From assembly GCA_910586005.1 (NCBI GenBank), contig CAJUHG010000063.1, positions 1 through 17,621 on the forward strand: a DNA stretch of 17,621 nt, given 5' to 3'. How positions within the stretch are numbered: position 1 is the stretch's first letter; the number at the start of each line of letters is the position of its first letter. Source of the stretch: an uncultured Lachnospiraceae bacterium (GTDB taxonomy: Bacteria; Bacillota; Clostridia; Lachnospirales; Lachnospiraceae). The translations under genes and the position numbers were made by a program. Positions 7,539 to 15,017 of the stretch are shown in pieces. The notes under the pieces are model-generated. The model searched no databases. It was not told where the DNA came from and saw nothing but the letters and a program-made list of their open reading frames with translations.

Positions 7539-9374
7539 TTACGCTACCTCAAATTGAGAATTATAGAGTTCTGCATAGAAGCCCTTTTTAGCCAATAATT
7601 CTTGATGATTTCCCTGTTCAATAATATCTCCATCCTTCATCACCAAAATCATATCTGCATCTTTAATTGTAGAAAGTCTATGTGCAATTACAAAACTAGT
7701 TCTACCTTTCATCAAGTTATTCATGGCTTTTTGAATACGCTCTTCTGTACGAGTATCTACAGAAGATGTCGCTTCATCTAAAATAAGAATAGGATTATTA
7801 GCGAGAATGGCTCTTGCAATCGTAAGAAGCTGCTTTTGCCCTTGTGATACATTACTAGCATCCTCATTTAGCTCCATATAATATCCATCTGGCAAAGTGG
7901 AGATAAAATGATGTGCATGAGCTGCTTTTGCCGCTGCTACTACTTCTTCATCTGTAGCATCTAATCTTCCATATCTAATATTTTCCATAATAGTTCCCTT
8001 AAATAACCAAGTATCTTGCAATACCATGCCAAAATTTTCTCTCAAATCACTTCGGTTAAAATCTCTTAAATCATTGCCATCCACTTTGATGCTTCCTCCC
8101 AATACATCATAAAAACGCATCAGTAATTTTACCATTGTTGTTTTTCCAGCTCCAGTAGGTCCTACAATTGCAACCATTTGCCCTGCTTTTACTTGACAAT
8201 TAAAATCTTTTATAATGACTTTATCAGGATGATAGCCAAACTGTACATGTTCAAAAGAAACCTTTCCTTCCATCTTAGAGACTTTCACAGGACATTTTGC
8301 AGTTAATTCTTCCTCTTCTTCTCCCAAAAATTCAAATACACGTTCTGCAGCCGCTGCAGTAGATTGTAACATATTTGAAACTTGAGCCACTTGCATAATA
8401 GGTTGTGTAAACTGACGAACATACTGAATAAAAGACTGAATTTCCCCAACTTGAATACTTCCCTTAATTGCAAGCATTCCACCTACAACCGCCACTGCTA
8501 CATATCCAAGATTTCCAACAAATGACATAATAGGTTGCATCATACCAGATAAAAATTGGGATTTCCATGCAGACTGATACAAGATATCATTAGTTTCATC
8601 AAAAATTTTTAGCATATCCTCTTCTTTATTAAAGGCTTTGACAATATTATGTCCACTATAAACCTCCTCCACTTGTCCATTGATTTCTCCTAAATATTTC
8701 TGTTGTGCCACAAAATATTTTTGGGAAAATTTTATTACAATTCCAATTAAAATAGCAGAAATTGGAAGAATTACAAAAGCAATTAAAGTCATAATCGGAC
8801 TGATACTTAGCATCATAACCAAAATACCAATCAATGTGGTTACAGAAGTAATTAATTGTGTGACACTCTGATTTAAACCCTGTCCCAAGGTATCCACATC
8901 ATTGGTAATTCTTGACAATACTTCTCCTACCGTTCTAGATTCAAAATATTTCATAGGCATTCGATTAATTTTTTTGGAAATATCCTCCCGAAAACGAAAA
9001 CAGATTTTCTGGGTAATTCCAGTCATAATCCATCCCTGCACAAAAGAACAAATGGCACTAATTACATAAATACAAATCAAAAATAATAAAATTTCTCCTA
9101 TTCTTTTAAAATCTATTTCTCCTACACCTGATATCTTCGCTACTAATCCATTGAAAAGTTCTGTAGTTGCCTGCCCTAAAATCTTTGGTCCTGCAATACT
9201 GAATACTGTAGATGCTACTGCAAATATCATTACAACTATGACACCTATTTTATAACGCCCCATATATTGAATTAGTTTTTTCACAGTACCTTTAAAATTT
9301 TTCGCTTTCTCTCCTGGCACCATACCAGGGCCATGCCCATGCCCCATTTTTCTTGCTTGTCTTGGTTCACTCAT
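7539..9374 (-). CDS. ABC exporter half-transporter, catalytic-site subunit
   Basis: A 611-residue membrane/ATPase fusion, one half of a heterodimeric exporter of the LmrCD/BmrCD/TM287-288 type, probably exporting drugs or other amphipathic compounds. After a short H/G-rich N-terminus (GHGHGPG) come about six membrane helices (40-330) and the ATPase domain. There, Walker A is GPTGAGKTT (405-413), Q-loop Q453, signature VSQGQ (509-513), Walker B ILILDEATSSVD with E534, and switch His H565. The signature departs from LSGGQ, while Walker B and the His are intact. The start lies four bases after the partner's stop, with GGAGGTG before it. The substrate cannot be told from sequence. Confidence 0.93.
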   Translation of the reverse strand: MSEPRQARKMGHGHGPGMVPGEKAKNFKGTVKKLIQYMGRYKIGVIVVMIFAVASTVFSIAGPKILGQATTELFNGLVAKISGVGEIDFKRIGEILLFLICIYVISAICSFVQGWIMTGITQKICFRFREDISKKINRMPMKYFESRTVGEVLSRITNDVDTLGQGLNQSVTQLITSVTTLIGILVMMLSISPIMTLIAFVILPISAILIGIVIKFSQKYFVAQQKYLGEINGQVEEVYSGHNIVKAFNKEEDMLKIFDETNDILYQSAWKSQFLSGMMQPIMSFVGNLGYVAVAVVGGMLAIKGSIQVGEIQSFIQYVRQFTQPIMQVAQVSNMLQSTAAAAERVFEFLGEEEEELTAKCPVKVSKMEGKVSFEHVQFGYHPDKVIIKDFNCQVKAGQMVAIVGPTGAGKTTMVKLLMRFYDVLGGSIKVDGNDLRDFNRSDLRENFGMVLQDTWLFKGTIMENIRYGRLDATDEEVVAAAKAAHAHHFISTLPDGYYMELNEDASNVSQGQKQLLTIARAILANNPILILDEATSSVDTRTEERIQKAMNNLMKGRTSFVIAHRLSTIKDADMILVMKDGDIIEQGNHQELLAKKGFYAELYNSQFEVA

Positions 9375-9378
9375 TTAA

Positions 9379-11457
9379 CTACACCTCCTTTGATACTAGA
9401 GATTGTTCTTGTAGTTCTTGTTCTGATAATTGAGATTTGGCAATTTCTTGGTAAGTTTCACAAGTTTTCATTAGTTCTGAATGTGTTCCCTTTCCAACTA
9501 TCTTGCCCTCTTCTAAAACAAGAATCTGTTCTGCATGTAAAATAGTACTAATTCGCTGTGCCACAATAATTACAGTTGCATCTGTTATTTCCTCTGTCAA
9601 TGCCTTTCTTAAAACAACATCTGTCTTATAATCTAATGCAGAAAAACTGTCATCAAAAAGAAATACTTTTGGATTTTTAGCAATTGCTCTTGCAATAGAA
9701 AGTCGTTGTTTCTGTCCTCCTGAAACATTAGTTCCCCCTTGTGCAATCGGACTTTCATATTGATCTTCTTTCTCTAAAATAAAATTTTCTGCCTGTGCAA
9801 TATGTGCCGCTTTTTTCATATTTTCTTCAGTCACATTTCTTGCAAATTTTAAATTAGAAGCAATAGTACCTGAAAAAAGTATACCTTTCTGAGGAACATA
9901 ACCAATCAAATCCCTTAGCTTTTTTTGTTTTATATCACGAATATCAATACCATCTAAAGTAATCTTTCCTTCTGTCACATCATAAAACCTTGGAATTAAA
10001 TTTAATAATGTAGACTTTCCACAGCCTGTGCTTCCAATAATTGCAGTTGTTTTTCCTGGTTCTGCTGTAAAAGAAATATGGGAAATTGCATGTTCTTTAG
10101 CCCCTGAATAAGAAAAAGATACATCTTCAAAAACAACCGTTCCATGCCAACCTGTTTTTGGTTCTTGTATTTGTTGCACAGGGTCTAAAATACTCTCTTG
10201 TGTCTGAAGTACTTCATCGATACGATTTGCTGCAACACCTGCTCTTGGTAACATAACAGACACCATAGTAATCATAAGAAATGCCATAACAATCTGCATG
10301 GTATAAGTGATAAATGCCATCATATCTCCTACTTGCAAATCTCCTAGATCCACACCTTTCGAGCCAAACCATACAATCATAACTGTAATACAATTCATAA
10401 TTAGCATCATTGCTGGCATCATCATAGACATCACACGACTAGTAAATAATTGTGTCTTCATTAAATCCCTGTTGGCGCCTTCAAATCTTTTTTCCTCAAA
10501 TTTTTCTCTGGAAAATGCACGTATTACAGACACTCCTGTCAGTATTTCTCTAGAAACCAAATTCAATCTGTCTACTAATGTTTGCATTTTTTTAAATTTA
10601 GGCATGGTGGTAGACATTAGAATCCCAACTAGCAAAATAATACTTCCAACTGCAACCCCAATAATCCATCCCATCCCAGTCTTTGTATTGATTACTTTAA
10701 AAACGCCACCAATCCCAATAATAGGAGCATATACTACCATGCGAAGCAAAATAACTGCTACCATTTGTATCTGTTGAATATCATTTGTACTTCTTGTGAT
10801 TAAAGATGCGGTAGAAAATGTTTCAATCTCATTATGAGAAAATGCTACCACCTTTTTAAATACCTTTCCTCGTAACTCCATTCCTAACTTTGCTGAAACT
10901 TTAGAAGCAAGCAATCCCACCAAAATAGAGGCTATCATCATAATCACTGCCATTGTAAGCATTTTTCCTCCTGTGTGAAACATATAGTGATTTTGATAAT
11001 CTGCTAAATCCCACCCTAATGCCTCATACTCATATTTTACTATCATTCTTGCCTGCTGCCCAATCAATGTTTCATTTATATGTTCCAAATTAAATTCTGC
11101 TCCTTGACCTTTTGCAGACATTGCTATCATTGGCATTCCTAAGATTTTATCTAACTCTTCTAACTCTTCCTGTTGTATCTTATTTCTCTTGTAGTTTCCT
11201 GTTTCATTTTTTGTATAACAATTCCTTAGAAACTCTTCCTCTTTCTCATTTAAAAAACTACAAAGAGATTCAAAAGTTTCTTTTCTCATTTCATCTGGTG
11301 CAATATGTTCAATTCCACCTTGTTGTATTCCAACATCTACAATATCTGACATATATTGTGGCAGTGATAATTCACAATATGCTTGCACAACCAATAATAA
11401 TATAATTCCAATGATAACTGTATAATATTTACTTAGATATTTGAATATCTTTCCCAT
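9379..11457 (-). CDS. ABC exporter half-transporter, degenerate-site subunit
   Basis: A 692-residue partner of the downstream ABC gene. The first membrane helix (about 12-30) is followed by an unusually long, largely polar insert (about 35-165) before the next helix; it should face outside the cell. The remaining helices run to about 400. In the ATPase domain, Walker A is GSTGCGKST (475-483), Q-loop Q523, and the signature VSGGQ (578-582) is near-canonical. Walker B is VFLFDDS, so the catalytic Glu is replaced by Asp (D603), and the switch His is replaced by Gln (Q634 in VAQRIST). This is the standard non-catalytic pattern of heterodimeric exporters. GAGG lies seven bases before the ATG. It is co-transcribed with marR (103-base spacer) and the next ABC gene. 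Confidence 0.93.
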   Translation of the reverse strand: MGKIFKYLSKYYTVIIGIILLLVVQAYCELSLPQYMSDIVDVGIQQGGIEHIAPDEMRKETFESLCSFLNEKEEEFLRNCYTKNETGNYKRNKIQQEELEELDKILGMPMIAMSAKGQGAEFNLEHINETLIGQQARMIVKYEYEALGWDLADYQNHYMFHTGGKMLTMAVIMMIASILVGLLASKVSAKLGMELRGKVFKKVVAFSHNEIETFSTASLITRSTNDIQQIQMVAVILLRMVVYAPIIGIGGVFKVINTKTGMGWIIGVAVGSIILLVGILMSTTMPKFKKMQTLVDRLNLVSREILTGVSVIRAFSREKFEEKRFEGANRDLMKTQLFTSRVMSMMMPAMMLIMNCITVMIVWFGSKGVDLGDLQVGDMMAFITYTMQIVMAFLMITMVSVMLPRAGVAANRIDEVLQTQESILDPVQQIQEPKTGWHGTVVFEDVSFSYSGAKEHAISHISFTAEPGKTTAIIGSTGCGKSTLLNLIPRFYDVTEGKITLDGIDIRDIKQKKLRDLIGYVPQKGILFSGTIASNLKFARNVTEENMKKAAHIAQAENFILEKEDQYESPIAQGGTNVSGGQKQRLSIARAIAKNPKVFLFDDSFSALDYKTDVVLRKALTEEITDATVIIVAQRISTILHAEQILVLEEGKIVGKGTHSELMKTCETYQEIAKSQLSEQELQEQSLVSKEV

Positions 11458-11560
11458 TCTCTTACCTCACTTTCTAATTTGTTAGCAGAGCTAATCCCCA
11501 TCCCGCAGCAAGAAGACCAATACTGTTCTTGAACTACTTTTTTTTAAATTATTTTATTTT

Positions 11561-12004
11561 TTATTTATTAGCTTCTTTTTCCATTGCATCTGCTAATTCA
11601 TTACACAGTTTAATCAATTCCTCAATTTGTTCTTCTCCCATAGATTTTAATACACGACACATATAGCTCTTCATATAAGTTTGTGTTTCTTTACATATTT
11701 CCCTTCCTTTCTCAGTTAAAAATACACAGGTATTTCTCCTATCTTTCCCATCTACGATTCTAGCAATTAACTTCCGTTCCTCAAGACCTTTCAACATTCT
11801 AGAGGTTTGAGAAGATGCAATTCCCAAACCTTTTGCTAATTCTGAAACATAAATCCCAGATACATTTTTTTCTTGTTTACTTTTGTCAATTATCTGCAAT
11901 GCCAAAAATTCCATTTTAGAAATACCTGTATTAGGCACAATATTTACTTTTCGGATACGATGAAAAGCATGCATCATTCTGGTAAATATAATGGTTTCTT
12001 TCAT
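11561..12004 (-). CDS. MarR-family transcriptional regulator
   Basis: A 147-residue winged-helix DNA-binding protein, probably a dimeric repressor released by a ligand. The N-terminal helix is MKETIIFTRMMHAFHRIRK. The recognition helix-turn-helix is VSELAKGLGIASSQTSRMLKGLEE (about 53-76; listed here as residues, key V53, S65, T68, R69). The wing is IVDGKDRRNTCVFLTEKG (about 83-100) with the conserved D-x-R-R. The start at 12004 is preferred over 12070: GGGG precedes it at usual spacing, and the upstream ATG falls within the second promoter and lacks a ribosome binding site. As first gene of an operon with two ABC exporter genes, it most likely controls their expression and its own. Confidence 0.9.
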   Translation of the reverse strand: MKETIIFTRMMHAFHRIRKVNIVPNTGISKMEFLALQIIDKSKQEKNVSGIYVSELAKGLGIASSQTSRMLKGLEERKLIARIVDGKDRRNTCVFLTEKGREICKETQTYMKSYMCRVLKSMGEEQIEELIKLCNELADAMEKEANK

Positions 12005-12045
12005 ATTCTCATCCCCATTTGTAATTCTTTTACAAAAATTCACGT

Positions 12046-12075
12046 ATAATAAACGTTCAAATTGTACCATGTAAA
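12046..12075 (-). promoter_or_regulatory. Second, weaker promoter of the marR operon
   Basis: On the minus strand TTTACA (12070-12075) and TATTAT (12046-12051) are 18 bases apart, each one mismatch from consensus. Transcription would start about 35 bases before the marR ATG. Confidence 0.45.
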
Positions 12076-12099
12076 TATTTAACTTTGTTATCTATTTAC
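12071..12099. promoter_or_regulatory. Candidate operator for the MarR regulator
   Basis: GTAAATA (12071-12077) and TATTTAC (12093-12099) are perfect inverted arms 15 bases apart. The site lies around the expected start of the upstream promoter and over the -35 of the second one, where a bound repressor would block both. The smaller palindrome TAAATATTTA sits in its left arm. The assignment to this MarR is inferred from position. Confidence 0.4.
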
Positions 12100-12107
12100 T
12101 TTATAAC

Positions 12108-12136
12108 ATATTAGTATTATTTCCCAAATTTGTCAA
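12108..12136 (-). promoter_or_regulatory. Main sigma-70-type promoter of the marR-ABC operon
   Basis: On the minus strand TTGACA (12131-12136) is followed after 17 bases by TAATAT (12108-12113). Transcription would begin near 12101, giving a leader of about 97 bases before marR. Confidence 0.7.
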
Positions 12137-12195
12137 TACTATCCTTTCACTTATGTACCTCTGCAATTCATGAAGGCTGTTCTATCCTATTTTTC

Positions 12196-12250
12196 AACAA
12201 TAGAAAGCAGACTTTGTGAACTTTCTATTGTTATGAATAAAAAAGCAGAA
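12196..12250 (-). repeat. Dispersed hairpin module, copy 1
   Basis: AACAATAGAAAG (12196-12207) and CTTTCTATTGTT (12221-12232) form a perfect 12-bp stem around a 13-base loop. The 55-base module matches 15235-15289 at 46 of 55 positions in the same orientation, including the loop bases TGTGAA. It begins at the foot of the sigma-operon terminator. Confidence 0.75.
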
Positions 12251-12350
12251 AACCCTTTCTCTGATTCTGTTCTTTTATAATAAATAATTGAAATTATAAA
12301 ATTATTATAATAAAAGAACATATATAATCCTTTCTGGTTTTCTGCTTTTT
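12240..12350 (-). terminator. Large nested hairpin, terminator of the sigma-factor operon
   Basis: The outer arms AAAAAGCAGAAAACC (12240-12254) and 12336-12350 pair perfectly over 15 bp. An inner stem pairs GTTCTTTTATAATAA (12269-12283) with TTATTATAATAAAAGAAC (12302-12319) with a three-base bulge. On the minus strand the outer arm ends in six Ts. It lies about 100 bases after the operon's last stop codon. The double stem is larger than a usual terminator. Confidence 0.65.
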
Positions 12351-12453
12351 AGATTGTTTATAAAAGTGTTTTCTATATTTAGAAATAGCAACTGTTTGTA
12401 GATATAAGATACATGTGGTATACAAAAAATTATATTACAAAATTAACTGATGT

Positions 12454-13275
12454 TTATTTTTCTGCATCAACTGCATGATAATAGGCAGCCGCAGCATCAT
12501 TTGCTGCTTTTACACGCTCAACCATTCCCTCTTTATAAATATCTGCATAAAGAAATTGTATACTTTCCACTCGTTCTTCTGATTTGACATCACCTTTTTT
12601 TAATGGTAGAGGTTCTAACACAAAATCTATCGCATAAAATGGAGCGCCTCCTTGTTTCATTAGACGTTTGATTTCTAACATAATCTCTGCTGCTCGTTCT
12701 ATACTTACCTCTTTATCTTCTATATAAATGGTTAAATGCCCAGCCTTTGCGCCAAGTTTGGCAATATCATATAAACCGTCTAATTCCAATTCTTCTTCTA
12801 TCAAGCCATAAGTAGGAATCTCCTTATTTTGCTCATAATCTCTTGATGTAAATTCTAAGTCTCCAAAAATAATCTCACCAGTAAAAGGAAAGGAAGGACT
12901 TTGAAACACAGAATCTGTTAGTTCTCTATATGCTTGTTCCAGTCTACGAGCAGTATTGGAACCACTGAGTACCATTCTTGTATAGTGATCCTGTTTCAAA
13001 TTTCCTAACATATCAAAGGAAAGTGTAAAATAACTGTCAGTACTACTAGGTGATTGTATCATAACATAATAATTTCCATCTTTAAAACTATAAGTAACTT
13101 TCTCTATCATAAAATCAGTATTTTTATAATTTTTAGATAGATAAATTTCTGCTCTCTCTCCCACAATTATTTTAGAAATAGGATTACCTATCAGAGCGTT
13201 TGCAAAAACTCCTAATCCAATTGTCAATATCATAGCTATTAAAAAAGCCGCTACTTTTAAGAATCTCTTTTTCAT
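12454..13275 (-). CDS. Membrane-anchored YfjL-like protein of the sigma-factor operon
   Basis: A 273-residue protein with one N-terminal hydrophobic segment (about 6-28, after MKKRFLKV), so it is either anchored in the membrane or secreted. The rest is soluble, mixed alpha/beta and acidic, with no catalytic motif that I recognise. The stretch around ISKIIVGERAEIYLSKNY, followed by FKDGNYYVMIQ, resembles YfjL-like proteins found behind ECF sigma/anti-sigma pairs; that match is from memory and is moderate. The start at 13275 has AGGAGG six bases before it; upstream in-frame starts overlap the anti-sigma gene and lack a site. One base separates it from the anti-sigma stop, so it belongs to the sigma operon and may be a target or a modulator of the anti-sigma factor. 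Confidence 0.75.
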   Translation of the reverse strand: MKKRFLKVAAFLIAMILTIGLGVFANALIGNPISKIIVGERAEIYLSKNYKNTDFMIEKVTYSFKDGNYYVMIQSPSSTDSYFTLSFDMLGNLKQDHYTRMVLSGSNTARRLEQAYRELTDSVFQSPSFPFTGEIIFGDLEFTSRDYEQNKEIPTYGLIEEELELDGLYDIAKLGAKAGHLTIYIEDKEVSIERAAEIMLEIKRLMKQGGAPFYAIDFVLEPLPLKKGDVKSEERVESIQFLYADIYKEGMVERVKAANDAAAAYYHAVDAEK

Positions 13276-13276
13276 C

Positions 13277-13792
13277 TTAATCCTCCTTTCGAAAAGCATA
13301 ATGCAATAAACCAGTAATACATACACCTATCCATGCAAAAATGATATACAAAATTGTCCAGATCAACAGAGAAACAAAATCAAGATACTCATTTTCTTGA
13401 AACAATTTAAAAATATTTATAAAACTATGTGTAATAAAAAGCAAAATAGGAATATTATATAATGCTTTCCAGCGAAATATAATATATCCAAGTACACCAA
13501 TTATAGGCATAATGAGACTGTTGTAAAACATATCAGCTCCAGCAGTCAATCCTAATCCAAAAAAAATTCCAAACATCATAAGCAAGATAGAAAAAAATTG
13601 TACTTTTCGTCTAAATTTTTGAAAAGCTTTTTCTACATTTACAGTTGAAGGAATTTCTCCACTATACAAAGTGTTACATGCAACACAAGACTTTATATGC
13701 AATTCAACTGCTTTTTTACTTTCATTGCTCGCAATTCCATCTCTTACCAATGGCATTAAATCCATACACAAATCACAAGTAATCTTATTCAT
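13277..13792 (-). CDS. Zinc-finger membrane anti-sigma factor
   Basis: A 171-residue protein that probably holds the adjacent ECF sigma factor inactive at the membrane. The cytoplasmic N-terminus carries the zinc anti-sigma motif H32-X3-C36-X2-C39 (HIKSCVAC), with an upstream Cys pair at C6 and C9. Four hydrophobic helices follow, at about 66-87, 90-108, 112-133 and 139-166. The ATG at 13792 is preferred; AGGAGGG lies eight bases before it. The gene overlaps the sigma gene's end by eight bases, which implies translational coupling and balanced synthesis. The four-helix membrane part is larger than in simple single-span anti-sigma factors. Confidence 0.85.
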   Translation of the reverse strand: MNKITCDLCMDLMPLVRDGIASNESKKAVELHIKSCVACNTLYSGEIPSTVNVEKAFQKFRRKVQFFSILLMMFGIFFGLGLTAGADMFYNSLIMPIIGVLGYIIFRWKALYNIPILLFITHSFINIFKLFQENEYLDFVSLLIWTILYIIFAWIGVCITGLLHYAFRKED

Positions 13793-14288
13793 TACCAAAT
13801 CCCTCCTCTTTTAATATTTTTCTTATTTTTGCCTTTGCACGAAAGTCAATTACTCTAGCAGAAGCTTCAGAAATACTATATTTTACTCCGATTTCATAAA
13901 AGGAAAATCCTTCTATTCTCATAAGCACAATGTTGCGTGTTCGTTCTGATTCTGCCTCCAATAATGTATAAATCCGTTCTACTAAAGCATGATTTTGATA
14001 ATCTTCGTCCATATTTTTTGTAGAATTTTCATAAAATTCCATCAAAACTTCTGTTTTTACTTGCCTTTTTTTCTTACGCAGATAAGCAAACCACTTATGT
14101 CTAGCAATTGCAAAAAGCCATGTTTTAATATCAGATTCTCCTCGAAACTTGGTAATAGATTTCACGACCTCCAAAAATACTTCTGAAGTCAAATCCTCTG
14201 AAAGTGAAGCATTATGACTAAGGCTATATAAGTAAGTATAAATATCTTTATAATAATTTGTGAATAACTCTTTTAGCGCTTCTTGCAT
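13785..14288 (-). CDS. ECF-family RNA polymerase sigma factor
   Basis: A 167-residue sigma-70 factor of the extracytoplasmic-function type, containing only regions 2 and 4. Region 2 spans about 5-75 (YYKDIYTYLYSL, then DLTSEVFLEVVKSI and TWLFAIARHKWFAYLRKKKR, which melts and reads the -10). Region 4 spans about 105-160 (RTRNIVLMRIEGFSFYEIG, then SEASARVIDFRAKAKIRK, which reads the -35). There is no region 1.1 or 3 and no extra C-terminal domain. AGGAGGAG lies four bases before the ATG. It is first in an operon with its anti-sigma factor and a YfjL-like protein. A promoter-like TGTAAC/CGAC pair upstream suggests autoregulation. Confidence 0.93.
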   Translation of the reverse strand: MQEALKELFTNYYKDIYTYLYSLSHNASLSEDLTSEVFLEVVKSITKFRGESDIKTWLFAIARHKWFAYLRKKKRQVKTEVLMEFYENSTKNMDEDYQNHALVERIYTLLEAESERTRNIVLMRIEGFSFYEIGVKYSISEASARVIDFRAKAKIRKILKEEGFGNE

Positions 14289-14314
14289 TTCACTCCTCCT
14301 TTCATAAAATTAGT

Positions 14315-14338
14315 GTCGATTTTTTGTAATTTGTTACA
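14315..14338 (-). promoter_or_regulatory. Possible autoregulated ECF promoter
   Basis: On the minus strand TGTAAC (14333-14338) is followed after 14 bases by CGAC (14315-14318). AAC in the -35 and CG at the -10 are hallmarks of ECF promoters. Position fits a start near 14308, about 20 bases before the sigma gene. The spacer is shorter than the 16-17 usual for such promoters, so this is tentative. Confidence 0.35.
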
Positions 14339-14359
14339 AAATTTTTCAAAAAATTTAAA

Positions 14360-14410
14360 AATAGCCAAAAACCTTTGATTTCATTGAGAAACCTTTGATT
14401 TTTGGCTATT
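14360..14410 (-). repeat. Dispersed hairpin element with covarying stem, copy A
   Basis: AATAGCCAAAAA (14360-14371) pairs perfectly with 14399-14410. The element matches 15891-15941 along its stem, loop (TTGATTTCA...AGAAACCTT) and right flank. Inside, AAACCTTTGATTT occurs twice (14369-14381 and 14389-14401). On the minus strand the stem runs into TTTTT, so it may end transcripts coming from the zinc-ribbon gene. Confidence 0.7.
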
Positions 14411-14476
14411 CTCTTACCTAGCAGATGAACAAAATTTATAAGCATTCCAAACTGATTTCTATTTACTCTATTCCTA

Positions 14477-14635
14477 CTAATTGGAACATTTTTTCTTATG
14501 TGCCTTTCATTTCTTGATAGCCCAATCATAATGACTTGCATTCTTTTTCTGTTAATCCCAAAATGAGTGTGTTTAATTTCTTGTAATTATCAGTTGCAGC
14601 GATTATTAAATCTGCCTTTGTAGTTGGTCTGCCAT
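14477..14635 (-). pseudogene. Collapsed ClbS/DfsB-like gene remnant
   Basis: A fragment of a four-helix ClbS/DfsB-family gene, normally about 165-170 residues. A ribosome binding site (GGAG) still lies seven bases before ATG at 14635. Restoring one missing base after ATGGC gives M-A-R-P-T-T-K-A-D-L-I, then AATDNYKKLNTLILGLTEKE, the typical N-terminus. This runs directly into ASHYDWAIKK, a TGA, then KAHKKKCSN and TAG, the typical C-terminus. About 110 central codons are therefore gone, with a one-base deletion near codon 2 and an in-frame TGA near the end. Known members protect DNA or bind small molecules; this copy cannot make that protein. It follows the zinc-ribbon gene by 36 bases, so they were probably one operon. 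The family match is from memory of conserved termini. Confidence 0.7.
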
Positions 14636-14671
14636 ATTAATTCTCCGCTTCTATGTTTAAACATACCATAA

Positions 14672-14944
14672 TTATTTTTTCCAGCGCTTTAATGTGGGGA
14701 ACCATTCTAACATAATTTTTCTAGCTTCTTCTTCATTGATATTAGGGTTGGCAGTAACCATATAAGGGACACATATCGCAATCATTTCTTCCATTGTACC
14801 CTTAAAAGTAAACTCACCATTTTCGAAACAATACTTGCAATATTCCTTATTTTTGCTATTGTCGTTATTTGTTCCATACAATTCATCCGTATCTCCCATA
14901 GGCATACCACAGCACTGACAAAATTTCTGATTCATCTCATTCAT
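14672..14944 (-). CDS. Small zinc-ribbon protein (putative zinc ribbon domain family)
   Basis: A 90-residue soluble protein. Two cysteine pairs, C9-X2-C12 (CQCCGMPM) and C36-X2-C39 (EYCKYCFENG), form a likely zinc ribbon. The helical part GTMEEMIAICVPYMV follows, then NEEEARKIMLEWFPTLKRW. This arrangement, including GMPM and the Y/T-G-T-N stretch, matches a widespread putative zinc-ribbon family of unknown role. The ATG at 14944 is chosen because GGAGGT lies seven bases before it; the ATG at 14959 overlaps that site. Palindromes at 14990-15006 and 15018-15032 suggest regulated expression. It was probably the first gene of an operon with the decayed ClbS-like gene. Confidence 0.82.
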   Translation of the reverse strand: MNEMNQKFCQCCGMPMGDTDELYGTNNDNSKNKEYCKYCFENGEFTFKGTMEEMIAICVPYMVTANPNINEEEARKIMLEWFPTLKRWKK

Positions 14945-14989
14945 TTTTCTTACCTCCATGTTTTGAATGTGTTTAAAGTTTGTGTATCA

Positions 14990-15006
14990 CTATATTACTA
15001 ATATAG
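14990..15006. promoter_or_regulatory. 17-bp palindrome upstream of the zinc-ribbon gene
   Basis: CTATATTACTAATATAG is a perfect palindrome around one central base. It lies 45 bases before the start codon and contains -10-like TAATAT/TATATT on the minus strand, so a bound protein would cover the promoter. Confidence 0.45.
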
Positions 15007-15017
15007 CACACATATCT

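Larger units (their letters stand above)
12137..12453. other. Non-coding stretch after the sigma-factor operon
   Basis: No gene is visible. It contains a dispersed hairpin module (12196-12250), a large nested hairpin (12240-12350) and a small AT stem TTTCTA-TATT-TAGAAA (12370-12385). The base CACTTATGTA (12148-12157) also occurs in two other spacers. Confidence 0.6.

Noticed and set aside
10307..10777. 156-codon plus-strand frame inside the first ABC gene
   Set aside because: It is antisense to membrane helices of a well-supported transporter, with no ribosome binding site.
11480..11545. Cys-rich peptide frame (SSCCGMG) between marR and the ABC gene
   Set aside because: The frame has no usable start codon and is closed upstream by TAA. 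It may explain the repeated 16-mer but cannot be called a gene.
14302..14541. 79-codon minus-strand frame
   Set aside because: It runs through the tail of the ClbS-like pseudogene in the wrong frame and across hairpin copy A, with no ribosome binding site.
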